DNA of 6,847 nucleotides from an uncultured Erysipelotrichaceae bacterium (lineage in GTDB: Bacteria > Bacillota_I > Bacilli_A > RF39 > UBA660), in NCBI GenBank assembly GCA_902766545.1, contig CACXEC010000085.1, positions 1-6,847 of the forward strand. The letters are read 5' to 3'. The position numbers and the translations under genes were made by a program. The notes beneath the pieces were generated by a model. The model ran no database searches. It was not told the origin of the DNA and was given only the letters and a program-made list of their open reading frames with translations. Of the stretch, positions 5,616 to 6,847 are shown in pieces. The stretch's first letter is position 1; each line of letters begins with the position of its first letter.

Positions 5616-6046
5616 TAAGGATTATATGTGCTGGAAAAATCAAAGAACAATATTTAGTTAACCTAATAGAAGATTATTTAAAAAGAATTAACAAATATCA
5701 CAAAACAGAAGTAGTTGAAGTTCCTGATTCAACAATTGAAGATGAATCCGAAAGAATAATTTCTAAATTAAATAATAAAAGCTACAAAATAGCCTTATCA
5801 ATTGATGGCACTAAAATATCATCTGCTGAATTTGCGAAGCTTATTGATAAATCACTAATGATTTATAGTAATATAGATTTTATAATAGGTGGGTCAAATG
5901 GATTAAGTAAGAAAGTTCTAGACATAGTTAATTACCAACTATCATTTAGTGATTTAACTTTTCCTCATGGCTTATTTAGAGGAATCCTTTTAGAACAAAT
6001 ATATCGTAGTTTTAAAATTTTAAATAATGAAACATATCATAAGTGA
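5612..6046 (+). CDS. rlmH: 23S rRNA pseudouridine-1915 N3-methyltransferase RlmH, short form
   Basis: The 144-residue SPOUT-class methyltransferase starts MIRIICAGKIKEQYL and carries the SAM-binding knot region FIIGGSNGLS (GGSNGLS at 93-99). It continues through LSFSDLTFPHGLFRGILLEQIYR and ends with the invariant NETYHK tail. RlmH acts as a homodimer on assembled 70S ribosomes and methylates the pseudouridine at position 1915 of helix 69. Known Bacilli versions are near 159 residues. The missing residues fall between VEVPDST and DESERIISKL, in a variable region, so the catalytic parts are intact. Its ATG overlaps the walJ stop (ATGA), and the pairing with walJ is conserved in Bacilli. Confidence 0.95.
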   Translation: MIRIICAGKIKEQYLVNLIEDYLKRINKYHKTEVVEVPDSTIEDESERIISKLNNKSYKIALSIDGTKISSAEFAKLIDKSLMIYSNIDFIIGGSNGLSKKVLDIVNYQLSFSDLTFPHGLFRGILLEQIYRSFKILNNETYHK

Positions 6047-6055
6047 GGTAATAAT

Positions 6056-6481
6056 ATGGAAAATTTAATATATGTAGTTGGAACAGCCTTTATTAGGGAT
6101 GGTAAATTATTAATTAGCATGTCCCAAAGAAGTGCAAAGAAAGGTCGCTATACTCTTGTTGGTGGCGGCGTTGAAAAAGGTGAAACATTTAAGGAAGCTG
6201 CAAGAAGAGAATGTCAAGAAGAAATATCTAATGGCTTTGATATAAAAGAAGAAGAAATGAAGGAAATATTAAATTTTAGGGAGCCAGCACTATCTGATCC
6301 AACACTAACCATTGAAATGCATATGATGTTAGCTCTTAAAGATGTTGATGTTGAATTAATGCCAAATGATGAAATAATTGAATATAAATGGTTTAAACTT
6401 GGAGACGATGATAGCCAACTTGCATCAGCCATAAAAGATCATTTTATACCGTGGGCTATAGAAAATCGTATTATGTATTAG
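6056..6481 (+). CDS. Nudix hydrolase
   Basis: The 141-residue single-domain protein has a Nudix box at residues 37-59 (G37, E43, R51-E52, E55-E56). The metal-binding glutamates E52, E55 and E56 are present, but the final Gly-hydrophobic pair of the consensus is Ser58-Asn59 and the hydrophobic position is C53. Nudix enzymes cleave nucleoside diphosphates linked to another group, often as housecleaning of oxidised or excess nucleotides. The substrate here cannot be predicted. The ribosome site GAGGT (6045-6049) overlaps the rlmH stop, and the gap is 9 bases, so it should be co-transcribed. No signal peptide or membrane segment is seen, which implies a cytoplasmic protein. Confidence 0.9.
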   Translation: MENLIYVVGTAFIRDGKLLISMSQRSAKKGRYTLVGGGVEKGETFKEAARRECQEEISNGFDIKEEEMKEILNFREPALSDPTLTIEMHMMLALKDVDVELMPNDEIIEYKWFKLGDDDSQLASAIKDHFIPWAIENRIMY

Positions 6482-6488
6482 AGGATTT

Positions 6489-6847
6489 ATGAATAAAGAT
6501 ATAAAAAAACTACTATTTGTAAACGTTTTTTTAGCGATATCTGAGGGACTATTCTATAACTTTTTAGAATTATGGCTTACAAGTAATAATATGTCTTTAT
6601 CTACTGTAAGCACAGTTTTAAGTCTTTCAGCATTAATTACCGTTTCTACGATATTTATATGCTCAAATATAATAAAACAAAATAAGCAAAAACGATTCTG
6701 TGTAATATTAATTTTAATTAAGTTTTTAATTATGATGGTTTTATACTTTTTATATAAAACAAACATTAATGTTTTAATAAAGTTTTTAGTCATGATTGAT
6801 TACGCAATTAATGTTGAAATATGTGCATCAATGTATCCTTTAATATC
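6489..6847 (+). CDS. Start of a multi-pass membrane protein, possibly MFS transporter (partial)
   Basis: The frame starts at ATG 6489 (AGAGGA at 6480-6485) and stays open to the window edge, giving 119 residues without a stop. It begins MNKDIKKLLFVNVFLAISEG, and at least three hydrophobic segments follow: about residues 8-25, 38-60 and 69-89, with another starting near 95. The layout of an N-terminal helix, the FLELWLTSNNMSLSTVSTVLSLSAL stretch in which a helix begins after a short loop, and a cytoplasmic basic loop KQNKQKR resembles the first half of a major facilitator transporter. That assignment is tentative because most of the protein lies beyond the window. It follows the Nudix gene by 7 bases and is likely the same transcript. 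Confidence 0.7.
   Translation, partial: MNKDIKKLLFVNVFLAISEGLFYNFLELWLTSNNMSLSTVSTVLSLSALITVSTIFICSNIIKQNKQKRFCVILILIKFLIMMVLYFLYKTNINVLIKFLVMIDYAINVEICASMYPLI

Noticed and set aside
6214..6432. Minus-strand 72-residue open frame opposite the Nudix gene
   Set aside because: It is a Ser/Ile-rich shadow of a gene with clear family motifs on the + strand.
6554..6793. Minus-strand 79-residue open frame near the right edge
   Set aside because: It is antisense to the partial membrane-protein frame, which has a ribosome site, operon spacing and transmembrane pattern. The antisense frame has none of these.
1..6847. CRISPR array, tRNA or rRNA genes, insertion-sequence transposase
   Set aside because: No regularly spaced short repeats, no cloverleaf-like sequence and no transposase or integrase frame were found. 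The window is almost fully occupied by the listed genes.

Overview
The window is AT-rich, densely coding DNA from a low-GC Gram-positive bacterium (Bacillota, most likely the Bacilli / Erysipelotrichales / uncultured gut RF39-like side). The reasons are the gene order rpsF-ssb-rpsR followed by rplI-dnaB and walJ-rlmH, consensus Bacillota Shine-Dalgarno sites, TGA used as stop and TGG as Trp (so not the Mycoplasma code), and a secreted M23 peptidase that implies a peptidoglycan wall. The genus cannot be fixed from the sequence alone. All recognisable genes lie on the + strand.

Left edge (1-472). This is the unusual part. Positions 1-63 repeat 445-507 with a single mismatch. The repeat covers the end of the rpsF mRNA leader, the Shine-Dalgarno site and the first 11-12 codons of ribosomal protein S6. 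In the left copy these codons start a 102-residue chimera (29-337). About 34 residues are S6-like and then switch to an unrelated, unrecognised tail of about 68 residues. The chimera has its own hairpin terminator. After it come a near-consensus promoter, a structured leader that looks like the S6:S18 autoregulatory RNA, and the intact rpsF. The 444-bp unit therefore looks like a cassette inserted at, or recombined into, the translation start of rpsF. Recombination between the two repeats would remove it without damaging rpsF.

First operon (473-1472): rpsF (S6), ssb (single-strand DNA-binding protein) and rpsR (S18, zinc-ligand form), closed by an intrinsic terminator that overlaps the rpsR stop. 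S6 and S18 are direct partners in the 30S platform and, as a complex, are the expected ligand of the leader RNA.

Second operon (promoter about 1521-1530, running off the right edge): rplI (L9), dnaB (replicative helicase), a membrane-anchored LysM-G5-M23 cell-wall peptidase, walJ (metallo-beta-lactamase-fold protein), rlmH (23S rRNA methyltransferase), a Nudix hydrolase, and the start of a membrane protein resembling an MFS transporter. Gaps are 1-14 nt or short overlaps, so one transcript is likely. The operon joins translation, replication and cell-wall functions. walJ-rlmH is the tail of the walRKHIJ region of other Bacilli, here placed behind dnaB without the two-component system visible.
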